This document shows positions 40,455 through 50,310 of a stretch of 64,000 nt of DNA, one piece after another. Origin of the DNA: Rhodocyclaceae bacterium (GTDB taxonomy: Bacteria > Pseudomonadota > Gammaproteobacteria > Burkholderiales > Rhodocyclaceae); contig JADKDD010000001.1 of the NCBI GenBank assembly GCA_016718525.1, forward strand, positions 1,240,001-1,304,000, written 5' to 3'. Every line of letters starts with the position of its first letter. Positions within the stretch are counted from its first letter, which is position 1. The translations under genes and the position numbers were made by a program. The notes under the pieces are model-generated. The model saw only the letters and a program-made list of their open reading frames with translations. It had not been told where the DNA came from and did no database searches.

Positions 40455-41582
40455 CTAGGCAAAGGTTACGATTTGCCGAACCACCGCTCCGCTGGCCAGA
40501 CGGTCAAAGCCTTCGTTAATTTCGTCCAGCTTCAGCGTTCCACTCATCAAACGATCCACCGGCAATCGGCCGCGCTGGAACAAGGTGATGTAGCGCGGCA
40601 AGTCACGCACCGGTACGCAGGTTCCGATATAACTTCCCTTTACGGTCCGCTCTTCGGCCACCAGATTCACCATCGGCAGGGAAAAACTCGCCGTTGGAGG
40701 TGGTAGTCCGGCAGTTATGGTTGTCCCGCCACGGCGCGTAATGCGATATGCCGTATCGAACGCGCGGATTGAACCGGCCATCTCGAACACTGTTTCCAGT
40801 CCGCCTTTGCTTGCGGCGCGAACGGCTTCCACACAGTCCGGGGCGGCTCCGTCGAAAACTGCTGTGGCACCCAACTCGAGCGCCAGTGCCCGCTTCTCGG
40901 GGGAAAGGTCGATGGCCACAATGTCGCGGGCTCCCGCTGCGCGGGCTCCAAGCACTGCAGCCAATCCGACTCCGCCCAAGCCAATCACCGCAACACTTGC
41001 CCCGGCCTGAACGCGGCCGGTGTTAACCACCGCGCCGACGCCGGTTAACACCGCACAACCGAACAATGCGGCGTGCTCAAATGGAAGCTCCGGGTCGACT
41101 TTGACCAGTGACCGCCTAGAAACAGTGGCGTACTCGGCAAATGCCGAGCACCCCAAATGATGATTGATCGGCCCTCGCTCACCCTGAATTCTTCGCGCCC
41201 CGGATAACAATGTGCCGGCGCCGTTGGTCACCGCACCAGGCTCACACAGTGCAGGCCGCCCTTCGGCACAGGTAGGACAATGGCCACAACTGGGAACAAA
41301 GACCATGACCACATGGTCACCTAGTGCCAAATCATTGACCCCGTCGCCAAGCGCTTCAACCGTCCCTGCCGCTTCGTGACCCAATGCCATTGGCAGCGGG
41401 CGCGGCCGATCACCATTGATCACTGACAAATCCGAATGACACAAACCAGCTGCGCGCACTCGAATCAGCACTTCGCCCGGACCGGGTGGATGCAATTCAA
41501 CCTGCTCAATGCTTAGTGGCTTGGAATTCGAATAGGGTTGCGGCAAGTTCATCTCGCGCAAAACAGCGGCACGTATTTTCAT
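40455..41582 (-). CDS. Zinc-dependent alcohol dehydrogenase
   Basis: A 375-residue MDR-family dehydrogenase. C48 (GLCHSD) and H69 (GHEAAG) with a later Cys bind catalytic zinc; C99, C102, C105 and C113 ([15 protein letters not shown]) bind structural zinc. [18 protein letters not shown] is the NAD-binding motif. It looks like the class III/mycothiol-type branch of alcohol or aldehyde dehydrogenases. The substrate is unknown. Its ATG overlaps the def stop (ATGA), so it is co-translated with the two upstream genes. Confidence 0.88.
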   Translation of the reverse strand: MKIRAAVLREMNLPQPYSNSKPLSIEQVELHPPGPGEVLIRVRAAGLCHSDLSVINGDRPRPLPMALGHEAAGTVEALGDGVNDLALGDHVVMVFVPSCGHCPTCAEGRPALCEPGAVTNGAGTLLSGARRIQGERGPINHHLGCSAFAEYATVSRRSLVKVDPELPFEHAALFGCAVLTGVGAVVNTGRVQAGASVAVIGLGGVGLAAVLGARAAGARDIVAIDLSPEKRALALELGATAVFDGAAPDCVEAVRAASKGGLETVFEMAGSIRAFDTAYRITRRGGTTITAGLPPPTASFSLPMVNLVAEERTVKGSYIGTCVPVRDLPRYITLFQRGRLPVDRLMSGTLKLDEINEGFDRLASGAVVRQIVTFA

Positions 41583-42127
41583 TGCTGGTCCTCGTCAATC
41601 AGTGAATTTTCTGCAGCGTGATCAAGTTCGTCGGTAAAGCCGAAATTTGCCAGATTGCGCATCCGCATCGGATAGAGCACACCGTCGAGATGATCACATT
41701 CATGCTGCACTACGCGGGCGTGAAATCCCTCGACGGTTCGCTCAAAATGCCGGCCATGTACATCGAACCCGGAATAACGCAGCTTGCGCCATCGCGGCAC
41801 AATACCGCGCAGGCCGGGCACCGACAAGCAACCTTCCCAACCCTCCTCCAGCTCGTCCGACACGGGTTCGAGATGTGGATTGATAAGCACTGTCCCGGGA
41901 ACTGGTGATGCGTCCGGGTAACGCGGATTGAAATCTTCACTGCCAAAGATCACCACCCGCAAATCGACGCCGATCTGCGGTGCGGCCAATCCGGCACCAT
42001 CCAGATGCGCCATTGTGTCGCGCAGATCTTGCAGCAGTTCAACCAACTCGGAGCTGGAAAAATCGATAACTGGCTGAGCCACTCTCAACAAACGCGGGTC
42101 GCCCATCCGTAAAACAGGTCTGATCAT
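41579..42127 (-). CDS. def: Peptide deformylase
   Basis: A 182-residue metallohydrolase removing the N-formyl group from nascent proteins. All three motifs are present: [10 protein letters not shown] at 44-53, EGCLSVP with metal ligand C100, and HECDH at 142-146 with H142, H146 and catalytic E143. C-terminal extension past the catalytic helix is short. The usual partner fmt is not adjacent, so this is probably one of several deformylases in the genome. It overlaps the upstream phosphorylase and downstream dehydrogenase by four bases each. Confidence 0.95.
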   Translation of the reverse strand: MIRPVLRMGDPRLLRVAQPVIDFSSSELVELLQDLRDTMAHLDGAGLAAPQIGVDLRVVIFGSEDFNPRYPDASPVPGTVLINPHLEPVSDELEEGWEGCLSVPGLRGIVPRWRKLRYSGFDVHGRHFERTVEGFHARVVQHECDHLDGVLYPMRMRNLANFGFTDELDHAAENSLIDEDQQ

Positions 42128-42861
42128 GGCAATTCAAGGTGCTCAATGAGTTGACGGACCCGCGCCATTGATAAGTGCAACGCGGCTTCAATTTGATCCA
42201 ACTGGATCCCTTTGGCTGAATCGTGACGACCTGCAGCCCAGTTGGCAACGATGCAAAGGGCAGCGTAGGGCAGACCCGCTTCGCGGGCAAGCGCGGCTTC
42301 CGGCATTCCTGTCATACCCACCATCGCCGCACCATCGCGCTCCAGTTTGTTTATCTCCGCAGCGGTTTCTAAGCGCGGTCCTTGTGTTGCTGCGTAGGTG
42401 CCACCGTCGACGATGGGTTCGGCACAGCGACGCCCTGCCGACAGAATCGCCTCGCGCACCTTGGCATCATAAGGTTCGGTGAAGTCGATATGGACTACTT
42501 GGGATGGTGACGCGTCCTGATAACTGTTGTCGCGACCCCAGGTGTAATCAATGATCTGGTCAGGGACCACTAAAGCGCCAGGAATTAAGCTGGCGTGAAT
42601 GCCGCCAACAGAAGCAACGGAGACAACCCATGTTGCACCGGCCCTGCGCAAGGCTTCAACATTTGCGCGGTAATTAACCAAATGCGGCGGTATGGTGTGT
42701 CCATGACCATGGCGGGGAAGAAAGACAGTGTCGCGTCCGGCAATGCGGCCAAAAACCAACGGCCCTGACGGCTCGCCCCATGCCGTGCGCGCGATTTCCC
42801 GATGCGCTACGTCGAGATTCGCGAGTTGCGTCAGGCCACTGCCACCGATGATGCCAAGCAT
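42124..42861 (-). CDS. S-methyl-5'-thioinosine/thioadenosine phosphorylase
   Basis: A 245-residue purine nucleoside phosphorylase family 2 protein. ATG 42861 follows GGAGATTTC; the frame opens earlier at 42897 but without an RBS. IIGGSGL near the N-terminus, [37 protein letters not shown] and [13 protein letters not shown] give the phosphate, base and ribose contacts. Length and style match Pseudomonas MTI phosphorylase (PA3004), which salvages 5'-methylthioinosine, better than longer MtnP. First gene of an overlapping three-gene set with def and an alcohol dehydrogenase. Confidence 0.85.
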   Translation of the reverse strand: MLGIIGGSGLTQLANLDVAHREIARTAWGEPSGPLVFGRIAGRDTVFLPRHGHGHTIPPHLVNYRANVEALRRAGATWVVSVASVGGIHASLIPGALVVPDQIIDYTWGRDNSYQDASPSQVVHIDFTEPYDAKVREAILSAGRRCAEPIVDGGTYAATQGPRLETAAEINKLERDGAAMVGMTGMPEAALAREAGLPYAALCIVANWAAGRHDSAKGIQLDQIEAALHLSMARVRQLIEHLELP

Positions 42862-43057
42862 GGAAATCTCCTGCAAATTCAAATTTATGCGCTTCACCGT
42901 GTTAAAATGCGCGCCGCGTTTTGTGTCCCGTCACCGGGGGTTATTACCTGCAAATCGACGAGCATTTGCACACTAACGTATCCCTCAGTTTCGCAGCTTT
43001 TTCGTTTCGCTCTGGCCCTGAGGTCAAATTTCCCTGCCCCATTTACGGTACCACCCT

Positions 43058-44875
43058 ATGTCCCGCGCCCTAAGAAACATCGCCATTATCGCCCACGTTG
43101 ACCACGGCAAGACCACCCTGGTCGATCAACTTCTGCGTCAGTCAGGAACCTTCGCTGCTCATCAGGCCGTCACTGAACGGGTGATGGACTCCAACGACCT
43201 GGAGAAGGAACGCGGCATCACCATTTTGTCTAAGAACTGCGCTATCGATTATGAAGGCACCCGCATCAACATCGTTGATACACCGGGGCATGCCGACTTT
43301 GGTGGCGAAGTGGAACGCGTACTGAAAATGGTCGACGGCGTGTTGTTGTTGGTCGACGCCGTAGAGGGCCCGATGCCACAGACGCGCTTTGTAACGCGCA
43401 AGGCGCTTGCACTCGGTCTTCGCCCGATAGTAGTGGTGAACAAGATCGACCGCCCGGGCGCACGCCCTGACTGGGTTATCAGCCACACCTTTGATCTGTT
43501 CGACAAACTCGGCGCAACCGAAGAACAGCTTGATTTCCCGGTGGTGTTCGCCTCGGCGTTGAACGGTTTTGCGATGCTCGATGCGACCAAACCCGGGACA
43601 GATATGCGTCCGTTATACGAAGCAATCATCAAACATACACCGCAACCGGATGTTGACGCCGACATGCCTTTGCAGTTGCAAATCTGCTCCCTTGACTACA
43701 ACAGCTATGTCGGTCGGATCGGTATCGGTCGCATCAAGCAAGGTCGCATGCGCGTGGCGCAGGAAGTAGCCGTGATGTACGGCGACGAGAACAAGGGCAA
43801 GTCAAAGGTCGGCCAAATCATGATGTTCAAGGGTCTTGAGCGTGAGCAGGCGACAGAAGCAGTGGCTGGCGACATCGTGCTGGTCACCGGTATTGATCAA
43901 GTAGGTATCGGTGTGACGATTTGCGATCCGTCGAATCCAGTTGGGCTGGCCCCGCTGGTGGTCGATGAGCCAACACTGACAATGAACTTTCAAGTGAATA
44001 CCTCACCGTTGGCCGGCAAAGAAGGGAAATACGTTACCTCCCGCCAGATCCGCGAACGGCTGCAAAAGGAATTGCTCGCTAACGTTGCACTGCGCGTTGA
44101 AGAGACAGAGGACGCGGACGTATTCCTGGTTTCCGGACGTGGCGAGTTGCATTTGACCATTTTGCTTGAGACCATGCGGCGCGAAGGTTACGAACTTGCA
44201 GTATCTCGCCCTCGTGTGTTGTTCAAGGAAATCGATGGCGAAAAGCACGAGCCCTATGAGTTGCTGACGATCGATATCGAGCAAGAGCATCAAGGCGGCG
44301 TAATGGAAGAACTGGGACGTCGCCGTGGTGATTTGCAGAATATGGAATCCGATAGCAAAGGTCGCGTCCGTCTGGAGTACAGAATCCCGGCGCGTGGATT
44401 GATTGGATTTCAAGGCGAATTTTTGACCTTGACTCGCGGCACCGGACTTGCCAGTCACATTTTCGATGACTACGGTCCGTTGGCCGGGCAAATGGCAGAG
44501 CGCCGCAATGGTGTACTGATTTCACAAGACGATGGTGCAGCGGTTGCGTATGCCCTATGGAAATTGCAGGATCGCGGCCGGATGTTTGTCAGTCCTGGTG
44601 ATCCGCTCTATGAAGGAATTGTGATCGGTATCCACAGTCGGGACAATGACCTGGTCGTAAATCCTATCAAAGGCAAACAACTGACCAACGTGCGGTCATC
44701 GGGCACTGATGAAGCGGTGCGACTGGTGCCACCCGTGTTGGTTACCCTGGAATCAGCAGTCGAGTTCATTGCCGATGATGAGTTGGTTGAAATAACGCCG
44801 AAGTCAATCCGCATTCGCAAACGATTCCTGAAAGAGCACGAACGTAAACGGGCATCTCGCGAAGCAACAACATAA
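43058..44875 (+). CDS. typA: Ribosome-associated GTPase TypA/BipA
   Basis: A 605-residue translational GTPase. AHVDHGKTT (12-20) is G1, RGITILSKN is the switch I region, [10 protein letters not shown] is G3 and [10 protein letters not shown] is G4. EF-G-like domains II, III and V follow, then the TypA-specific C-terminal domain ([17 protein letters not shown]). It binds 70S ribosomes and aids assembly and translation under stress and cold. Length is standard. A strong terminator follows 33 bases after the stop. The 196-base upstream gap shows only an A/T-rich TTAAAAT -10-like site near 42901. Confidence 0.97.
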   Translation: MSRALRNIAIIAHVDHGKTTLVDQLLRQSGTFAAHQAVTERVMDSNDLEKERGITILSKNCAIDYEGTRINIVDTPGHADFGGEVERVLKMVDGVLLLVDAVEGPMPQTRFVTRKALALGLRPIVVVNKIDRPGARPDWVISHTFDLFDKLGATEEQLDFPVVFASALNGFAMLDATKPGTDMRPLYEAIIKHTPQPDVDADMPLQLQICSLDYNSYVGRIGIGRIKQGRMRVAQEVAVMYGDENKGKSKVGQIMMFKGLEREQATEAVAGDIVLVTGIDQVGIGVTICDPSNPVGLAPLVVDEPTLTMNFQVNTSPLAGKEGKYVTSRQIRERLQKELLANVALRVEETEDADVFLVSGRGELHLTILLETMRREGYELAVSRPRVLFKEIDGEKHEPYELLTIDIEQEHQGGVMEELGRRRGDLQNMESDSKGRVRLEYRIPARGLIGFQGEFLTLTRGTGLASHIFDDYGPLAGQMAERRNGVLISQDDGAAVAYALWKLQDRGRMFVSPGDPLYEGIVIGIHSRDNDLVVNPIKGKQLTNVRSSGTDEAVRLVPPVLVTLESAVEFIADDELVEITPKSIRIRKRFLKEHERKRASREATT

Positions 44876-44901
44876 ACGAACCCAATCTCAATGCACCAAA
44901 C

Positions 44902-44936
44902 AAAAAACCCGCATGAACTTGTTCATGCGGGTTTTT
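44902..44936. terminator. Bidirectional terminator between typA and the TPS operon
   Basis: A6, CCCGCATGAAC, loop TT, GTTCATGCGGG, T5. A perfect 11-bp stem that can stop typA on plus and the FecR-like gene on minus. Confidence 0.9.
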
Positions 44937-44957
44937 GCATTGCGCTGACGAACCTAA

Positions 44958-44984
44958 CCGTCAGTTGGTGCTGGTAGGACGCCG
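44958..44984 (+). repeat. Dispersed short repeat, copy 6
   Basis: CCGTCAGTTGGTGCTG then GTAGGACGCCG, directly abutting the stop codon of the FecR-domain gene. Confidence 0.6.
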
Positions 44985-45626
44985 CTATTGAGCGTCCATC
45001 GCAGCCTTGGCCAGACGCTGAATATCTGGATTATCCGGCTGCCGTTTGATCATGTCTGCAGACACTTTCTTCAGGTCGCTCACCATGCCGTACTCTTCAA
45101 ATACGGCATACAACATCAATTCCGGAGTAACGTCGTTCGGTGCCGCGGTTGCGCGCATGACTTCATAATTGCGCACGGCCTCGGCAACCTCTTCTTTGCT
45201 CGCAGGTGTTTGAACCTTGACCGACCGCACGACCAAGCCGCCAACGCGGGAAGTGTTCATCAGTTCCGCGACTCGGGCAAGCTTCTGTGGCACGGCAGCC
45301 GCCATCTGTACAACTTCCGGCTTGTTACCTTTCAGTACCTCACCACCAGCCGATGTTGCAACGAAGCTACCTGGACCGGTCCAAACCTCTTGTCGGCTCA
45401 CGGTCGTGTAGCTAACACGAATATTGGCTCCCGCAGCGAGGATCACCTTATCGCCGTGCCGGAGTCGCATGTAGGGTTGGACCTTTTTTGCCGGACCATC
45501 CTTACCCTGATAGCTGACGTCACCTTGCATCGAATTGACCAAGCCAACGTCCGCAGAGGCACCCTGCGCAAACGCGCAAGTGATTGTTGAAATAAACAAC
45601 GAGAGAGCGATGATAAATTTAGACAT
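44985..45626 (-). CDS. FecR-domain exported protein, TPS-linked (paralogue A)
   Basis: A 213-residue protein from the ATG at 45626 (RBS TGAGGTCAGG); a GTG at 45638 is less likely. Signal peptide MSKFIIALSLFISTITCAFAQ ends near residue 21. The FecR-like beta domain (residues about 28-95: MQGDVSYQGKDG, YMRLRHGDKV, SYTTVSRQEVWTGPGSF) is followed by a helical C-terminal half ending RQPDNPDIQRLAKAA. It closely matches 61993-62643 over its full length. Last gene of the likely tpsB-tpsA-ompA-fecR operon. FecR domains elsewhere act in periplasmic signalling; here there is no sigma factor, so role in envelope or adhesin assembly is inferred. Confidence 0.8.
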   Translation of the reverse strand: MSKFIIALSLFISTITCAFAQGASADVGLVNSMQGDVSYQGKDGPAKKVQPYMRLRHGDKVILAAGANIRVSYTTVSRQEVWTGPGSFVATSAGGEVLKGNKPEVVQMAAAVPQKLARVAELMNTSRVGGLVVRSVKVQTPASKEEVAEAVRNYEVMRATAAPNDVTPELMLYAVFEEYGMVSDLKKVSADMIKRQPDNPDIQRLAKAAMDAQ

Positions 45627-45708
45627 ACCTGACCTCACAATTTAGCTTCCGACATAAGCAATCAAAATTACCAATCCGACAAGACAACCTGCGCTACGAC
45701 CACTATGG

Positions 45709-46266
45709 TTACCACTCAGGAACAAACTCAACCCGGCGATTCATCGCACTTTCCGGATTGTCCAGATCACGCAATTTATCGCTTGAACGGCCTACTGTTT
45801 CGATGTTACTCAAGCCGAACTCCGCTTGAAGAAAGCTCTTGACGGAATCAGCCCGGCTTTTGGACAGACGCCGGTTGGTTGCTTCGGTGCCGGTCGCATC
45901 GGTATGCCCTTCAATCGCGACTGATTTCCAAACATCCGGTTTGCGTTTAAGTGCAGCACCAAGTGATCTCAAGAAAGCCTTGCCTTCCTCTGTCAATACT
46001 GCAGACCCGCGCGCAAAGGTCACCTGTATCGTATCCATAGATGATTTTGAGATCACACTTTGGCAACGCAGGCCAATTTTCTCCATCTGCGCACACTCTG
46101 CCTTTAACTCAGCGATTCCCTTTGGAAACAACGCCGCCTCAACCTCGTCAACCGTTGGGTTTGGCGAGTTGATCGACACCGTCTGCCGATACTCCAGATC
46201 CGCAGCATAGGCAGAGCCATAAGTTGAAAGAAACATCGATGCAAGAACTACCCACTTTTTACTCAT
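45709..46266 (-). CDS. OmpA-family peptidoglycan-binding protein, TPS-linked
   Basis: A 185-residue exported protein with signal peptide (VVLASMFLSTYGSAYA, cleaved near 22) and an OmpA C-terminal domain: VTFARGSAVLTEEGKAFL, EGHTDATGTEATNRRLSKSRADSV and NPESAMNRRVEFV. The Asp and Arg that contact diaminopimelate are in this pattern. There is no beta barrel, so it is periplasmic and probably bound to the cell wall. It lies 120 bases after tpsA and 82 before the FecR gene on the same strand. A role in anchoring or bracing the secreted giant protein is plausible but unproven. Confidence 0.85.
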   Translation of the reverse strand: MSKKWVVLASMFLSTYGSAYAADLEYRQTVSINSPNPTVDEVEAALFPKGIAELKAECAQMEKIGLRCQSVISKSSMDTIQVTFARGSAVLTEEGKAFLRSLGAALKRKPDVWKSVAIEGHTDATGTEATNRRLSKSRADSVKSFLQAEFGLSNIETVGRSSDKLRDLDNPESAMNRRVEFVPEW

Positions 46267-46386
46267 CGCGCACTCCTATAAATCACATGCCTATATGAAC
46301 GGCACATAAAGGGTTTGGTTTAATTCAAAATATCAGAAAGCTGGCAAAATTCTACATTAATTCCTTGATTTTAAGGAGTTATTTAC

Positions 46387-49300
46387 TTACTGACAAATAA
46401 GTTCTGCAGTTCCAAAATTTCCATCACAGGATTCCAGTTGCGCCAACCCTGTGCTGTCGTCGACTGCTGGTTGCCCTGGCCCGGCGGAAGTCACTACACC
46501 GCGTCGTAAAGTTTTAGCGGCATTTTCCTTGGCAAACCCGGACTCCCTGATTTCAGTGGTCAAGTTCCGGATATCGAGGTAAGCAGCATCCAACGCAGCA
46601 TCCAACTGTGCCGATGCGGCCTCGGCCCCGTTATATTTAACTGAGCGTTTACCCACGACACCTGAGTTCGCGTATTTCGGTTGCACCGCCTGATCCCCAA
46701 TGAGATTGACAGTATTTACGCCTGCGGCGTCCGTCACAACTGTTACCGAACCGCTGGTTGCTACGCGCAATCCTTCGGTTGTCGGATTGATCGTGTTCGA
46801 ATTTCCGATAGGCCCATCGGCAATGATGGTCAAAGCAGATATCGGCGCCACAATACTCGGGTCAAACGGCGCATTTGCCGTTATCAAGCCTTCAAGGCCA
46901 TCTGCTTGGATCGAAGAACCGCCGTTTCCAGGAGGTACTGGTACGCTAATCGTCACACGCGCCGCCGTAATCCCGACGTTAGTAGTCGAACCGTCCAACG
47001 GCCGAACCGTCCCGACACGTATCGAATCAGCTTTAAGCGACACATCGCTACCCCGAGCTACTGCCGGATTCGCCAGTGGTGTTGGATCGGTTGGTGCAAT
47101 GAGTGACACTGTGCCACCGAGGTGATTGGTGAAGCCAGTCAGTGTTATCACATTATTGACGTTGCGATAACCGCCAAGGTCAATGTTACCGGTGGTAGTC
47201 AACGCCCACAGGTTACCTGTGACCGACAGCAATCCAGTTTGCGTAATATTCCCTGCGGCGGTGGCATCAAGGAAACCACCGACCGACATTGCACCAAAAC
47301 TGATTGGTCCGGCGACGTTGACGACAAAGTTGTTGGAGACGTTACCAGAAACAGTTAACAAGCCACCTGTCGTGATGGTCGAATTTGCCAGATCATTCAA
47401 GACCAAAGTGAGACCATTGGTGTCGCGTATTAAACTACCCCTCGAATTCACGCTTAACGTCCCCGTAAAATCGTTCGATGCATTGTTTGCCGTTATGACA
47501 CCGCTACCGCTTGGTAGTACCGTGCTCGTTAGCGTCAATCCGGTTCCGGTTACCGCGCCACTGTAGGTTTGATTCCCGGTGCCACCATTGCTGTTGGTGG
47601 TATCAACGCTCACCGCACCAGCATTAAAGGTCGTCGTGCCACTGACACTCAATGCACCTAGTTTGGTGGTGGCCCCTACCGTGTTGTTGAACACCGTGTC
47701 ACCAGCAACAACCAAGCTTTGCGCACCCGCCGTGGTGGCATTGACGGTGTTGTCAAAGGTCACCGTACTGGCGGTCAGGGTCTTGCTGCTGTTGGGTACG
47801 TCGTTCGATCCCAGGGTGACAGCGTTGCGGTAGCGTTGGCTCGCCCCAGTGCTCTCGATCCCACTGGCCTTGATGTTGATGCCGCCCGCACTGGTCACAT
47901 CGACTGTGCTCAGACCCGTCAAGCTGTCCGCTCCCACACCATCGCCAAAATTGACGGCGGTCGGCGCGCTGATGGTCAAGGTCTTGCTGTTACCGGTCAG
48001 CCCGCCGTTCAAGTTAATCGTCCCTGTCGTAGTCGTCAGTAAATTGAGGCTCTCCTTCAAGATCACCTCGCCGCTGTATGTCTGGTTGCCACTGTTCGCA
48101 GCGCCGCTGGTCCTGACATCTGTCGCGTTAGGGTTGAACGTGCTCGTTCCAATTACATTAAGCGCACCAAGCTTGGTAGTTACACCAACAGTATTGTTGA
48201 ATACTGCATCGCCGTCGATAACAAGCGATTCTTTGCCTTGGTTGGTAGCATCAACGGTTTTCTCGAAAATGATGGAGCTGCCGCTTAGAGTTGTATCGGC
48301 CCCCAACACAATCGCGTCAGTATAGGTTTGGGCCTCAATTGTTGTTATCGAGCCACCTAAAATTTTTGTCATACCACCACCGGTGACGGAAATACTCGTA
48401 AGCTCCTCTCCATCAATCGTGCCGCCAACTGCATCATTGAAGGTAATCGTTCCGCTATTAACAATTTTTAGACTTCGGTTTGTACCATCGGAATTCACTG
48501 TGCTTGAAAAAGTTAAGTCAACACCAGTAAGCGTAGTGTCGGCACCTAGGATCACGTCGCCGCTATAAGTCTGAGGCCCCAATGTAGTTACCACGCCACC
48601 GTTGAGGTAACTATTGCCGCTGACACTCAATGCACCGAGTTTGGTGGTGGCCCCTACCGTGTTGTTGAACACCGTGTCACCAGCAACAACCAAGCTTTGC
48701 GCTCCCGCCGTGGTGGCATTGACGGTGTTGTCAAAGGTCACCGTGCTGGCGGTCAGGGTCTTGCTGCTGTTGGGTACGTCGTTCGATCCCAGAGTGACGG
48801 CGTTGCGATAGCGCTGGCTTGCCCCGCTGCTGTCGATGGCGCTGGCCTTGATGCTGATGCCGCCGGTACTGGTCACATCGACTGTGCTCAGACCCGTCAA
48901 GCTGTCCGCTCCCAGACCATCGCCCAAATTGACGGCGGTCGGCGCGCTGATGGTCAAGGTCTTGCCGTTACCGGTCAGCCCGCCGTTCAAGGCAATCGTG
49001 CCGGCACCACTGGCTGTCAGTGTTTCATTGTCGTTCAGGGTGACCAGACCACTGTAGGTTTGATTCCCGGTGCCACCATTGCTGTTGGTGGTATCAACGC
49101 TCACCGCACCAGCATTAAAGGTCGTCGTGCCGCTGACACTCAATGCACCTAGTTTGGTGGTGGCCCCTACCGTGTTGTTGAACACCGTGTCACCAGCAAC
49201 AACCAAGCTTTGCGCTCCCGCCGTGGTGGCATTGACGGTGTTGTCAAAGGTCACCGTGCTGGCGGTCAGTGTCTTGCTGCTGTTGGGTACGTCGTTCGAT

Positions 49301-49440
49301 CCCAGGGTGACGGCGTTGCGATAGCGCTGGCTTGCCCCGCTGCTGTCGATGGCGCTGGCCTTGATGCTGATGCCGCCGGTACTGGTCACATCGACTGTGC
49401 TCAGACCCGTCAAGCTGTCCGCTCCCAGACCATCGCCCAA
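46387..49440 (-). CDS. TpsA C-terminal fragment (frame 1)
   Basis: Open frame of 1017 codons that begins inside a 513-bp repeat and runs to the true C-terminus. The first 600 codons are beta-strand-rich repeats with TLTASTVTFDNTV and GNQTYSGLVTLND. The last 250 are non-repetitive and end in VVTSAGPGQPAVDD then SCDGNFGTAELICQ. The tail lacks a membrane anchor. It is not an independent gene: the displayed start is an internal TTG and the reading frame continues upstream once one A is restored near 49468. Confidence 0.6.
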   Translation of the reverse strand: MGDGLGADSLTGLSTVDVTSTGGISIKASAIDSSGASQRYRNAVTLGSNDVPNSSKTLTASTVTFDNTVNATTAGAQSLVVAGDTVFNNTVGATTKLGALSVSGTTTFNAGAVSVDTTNSNGGTGNQTYSGLVTLNDNETLTASGAGTIALNGGLTGNGKTLTISAPTAVNLGDGLGADSLTGLSTVDVTSTGGISIKASAIDSSGASQRYRNAVTLGSNDVPNSSKTLTASTVTFDNTVNATTAGAQSLVVAGDTVFNNTVGATTKLGALSVSGNSYLNGGVVTTLGPQTYSGDVILGADTTLTGVDLTFSSTVNSDGTNRSLKIVNSGTITFNDAVGGTIDGEELTSISVTGGGMTKILGGSITTIEAQTYTDAIVLGADTTLSGSSIIFEKTVDATNQGKESLVIDGDAVFNNTVGVTTKLGALNVIGTSTFNPNATDVRTSGAANSGNQTYSGEVILKESLNLLTTTTGTINLNGGLTGNSKTLTISAPTAVNFGDGVGADSLTGLSTVDVTSAGGINIKASGIESTGASQRYRNAVTLGSNDVPNSSKTLTASTVTFDNTVNATTAGAQSLVVAGDTVFNNTVGATTKLGALSVSGTTTFNAGAVSVDTTNSNGGTGNQTYSGAVTGTGLTLTSTVLPSGSGVITANNASNDFTGTLSVNSRGSLIRDTNGLTLVLNDLANSTITTGGLLTVSGNVSNNFVVNVAGPISFGAMSVGGFLDATAAGNITQTGLLSVTGNLWALTTTGNIDLGGYRNVNNVITLTGFTNHLGGTVSLIAPTDPTPLANPAVARGSDVSLKADSIRVGTVRPLDGSTTNVGITAARVTISVPVPPGNGGSSIQADGLEGLITANAPFDPSIVAPISALTIIADGPIGNSNTINPTTEGLRVATSGSVTVVTDAAGVNTVNLIGDQAVQPKYANSGVVGKRSVKYNGAEAASAQLDAALDAAYLDIRNLTTEIRESGFAKENAAKTLRRGVVTSAGPGQPAVDDSTGLAQLESCDGNFGTAELICQ

Positions 49441-50310
49441 ATTGACGGCGGTCGGCGCGCTGATGGTCAGGTCTTGCCGTTACCGGTCAGCCCGCCGTTC
49501 AAGGCAATCATGCCGGCACCACTGGCTGTCAGTGCTTCATTGTCGTTCAGGGTGACCAGACCACTGTAGGTTTGATTCCCGGTGCCACCATTGCTGTTGG
49601 TGGTATCAACGCTCACCGCACCAGCATTAAAGGTCGTCGTGCCGCTGACACTCAATGCACCTAGTTTGGTGGTGGCCCCTACCGTGTTGTTGAACACCGT
49701 GTCACCAGCAACAACCAAGCTTTGCGCTCCCGCCGTGGCGGCATTGACGGTGTTGTCAAAGGTCACCGTGCTGGCGGCCAGGGTCTTGCTGCTGTTGGGT
49801 ACGTCGTTCGATCCCAGGGTGACGGCGTTGCGATAGCGCTGGCTTGCCCCGCTGCTGTCGATGGCGCTGGCCTTGATGCTGATGCCGCCGGTACTGGTCA
49901 CATCGACTGTGCTCAGACCCGTCAAGCTGTCCGCTCCCAGACCATCGCCCAAATTGACGGCGGTCGGCGCGCTGATGGTCAAGGTCTTGCCGTTACCGGT
50001 CAGCCCGCCGTTCAAGGCAATCGTGCCGGCACCACTGGCTGTCAGTGCTTCATTGTCGTTCAGGGTGACCAGACCACTGTAGGTTTGATTCCCGGTGCCA
50101 CCATTGCTGTTGGTGGTATCAACGCTCACCGCACCAGCATTAAAGGTCGTCGTGCCGCTGACACTCAATGCACCTAGTTTGGTGGTGGCCCCTACCGTGT
50201 TGTTGAACACCGTGTCACCAGCAACAACCAAGCTTTGCGCTCCCGCCGTGGCGGCATTGACGGTGTTGTCAAAGGTCACCGTGCTGCCGGTCAGCGTGGT
50301 GTTAGGACCC
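47574..50310 (-). repeat. 513-bp (171-aa) repeats, class C of tpsA
   Basis: Three contiguous near-identical units start at 50279, 49766 and 49254 (the second is 512 bp because of the missing A), plus part copies near 48741-48619 and 47763-47574 with more divergence. Each unit has TVTFDNTVNATTAGAQSLVV and SPTAVNLGDGLGADS-type blocks (SAPTAVN). Divergence rises toward the C-terminal end, so amplification was more recent on the N-terminal side. Confidence 0.85.

Noticed and set aside
46387..46900. C-terminal contact-dependent toxin with downstream immunity gene
   Set aside because: The TpsA tail has no VENN-type boundary or nuclease-like motif, and the following gene is an OmpA-family protein with a signal peptide, not a small cytosolic immunity protein.
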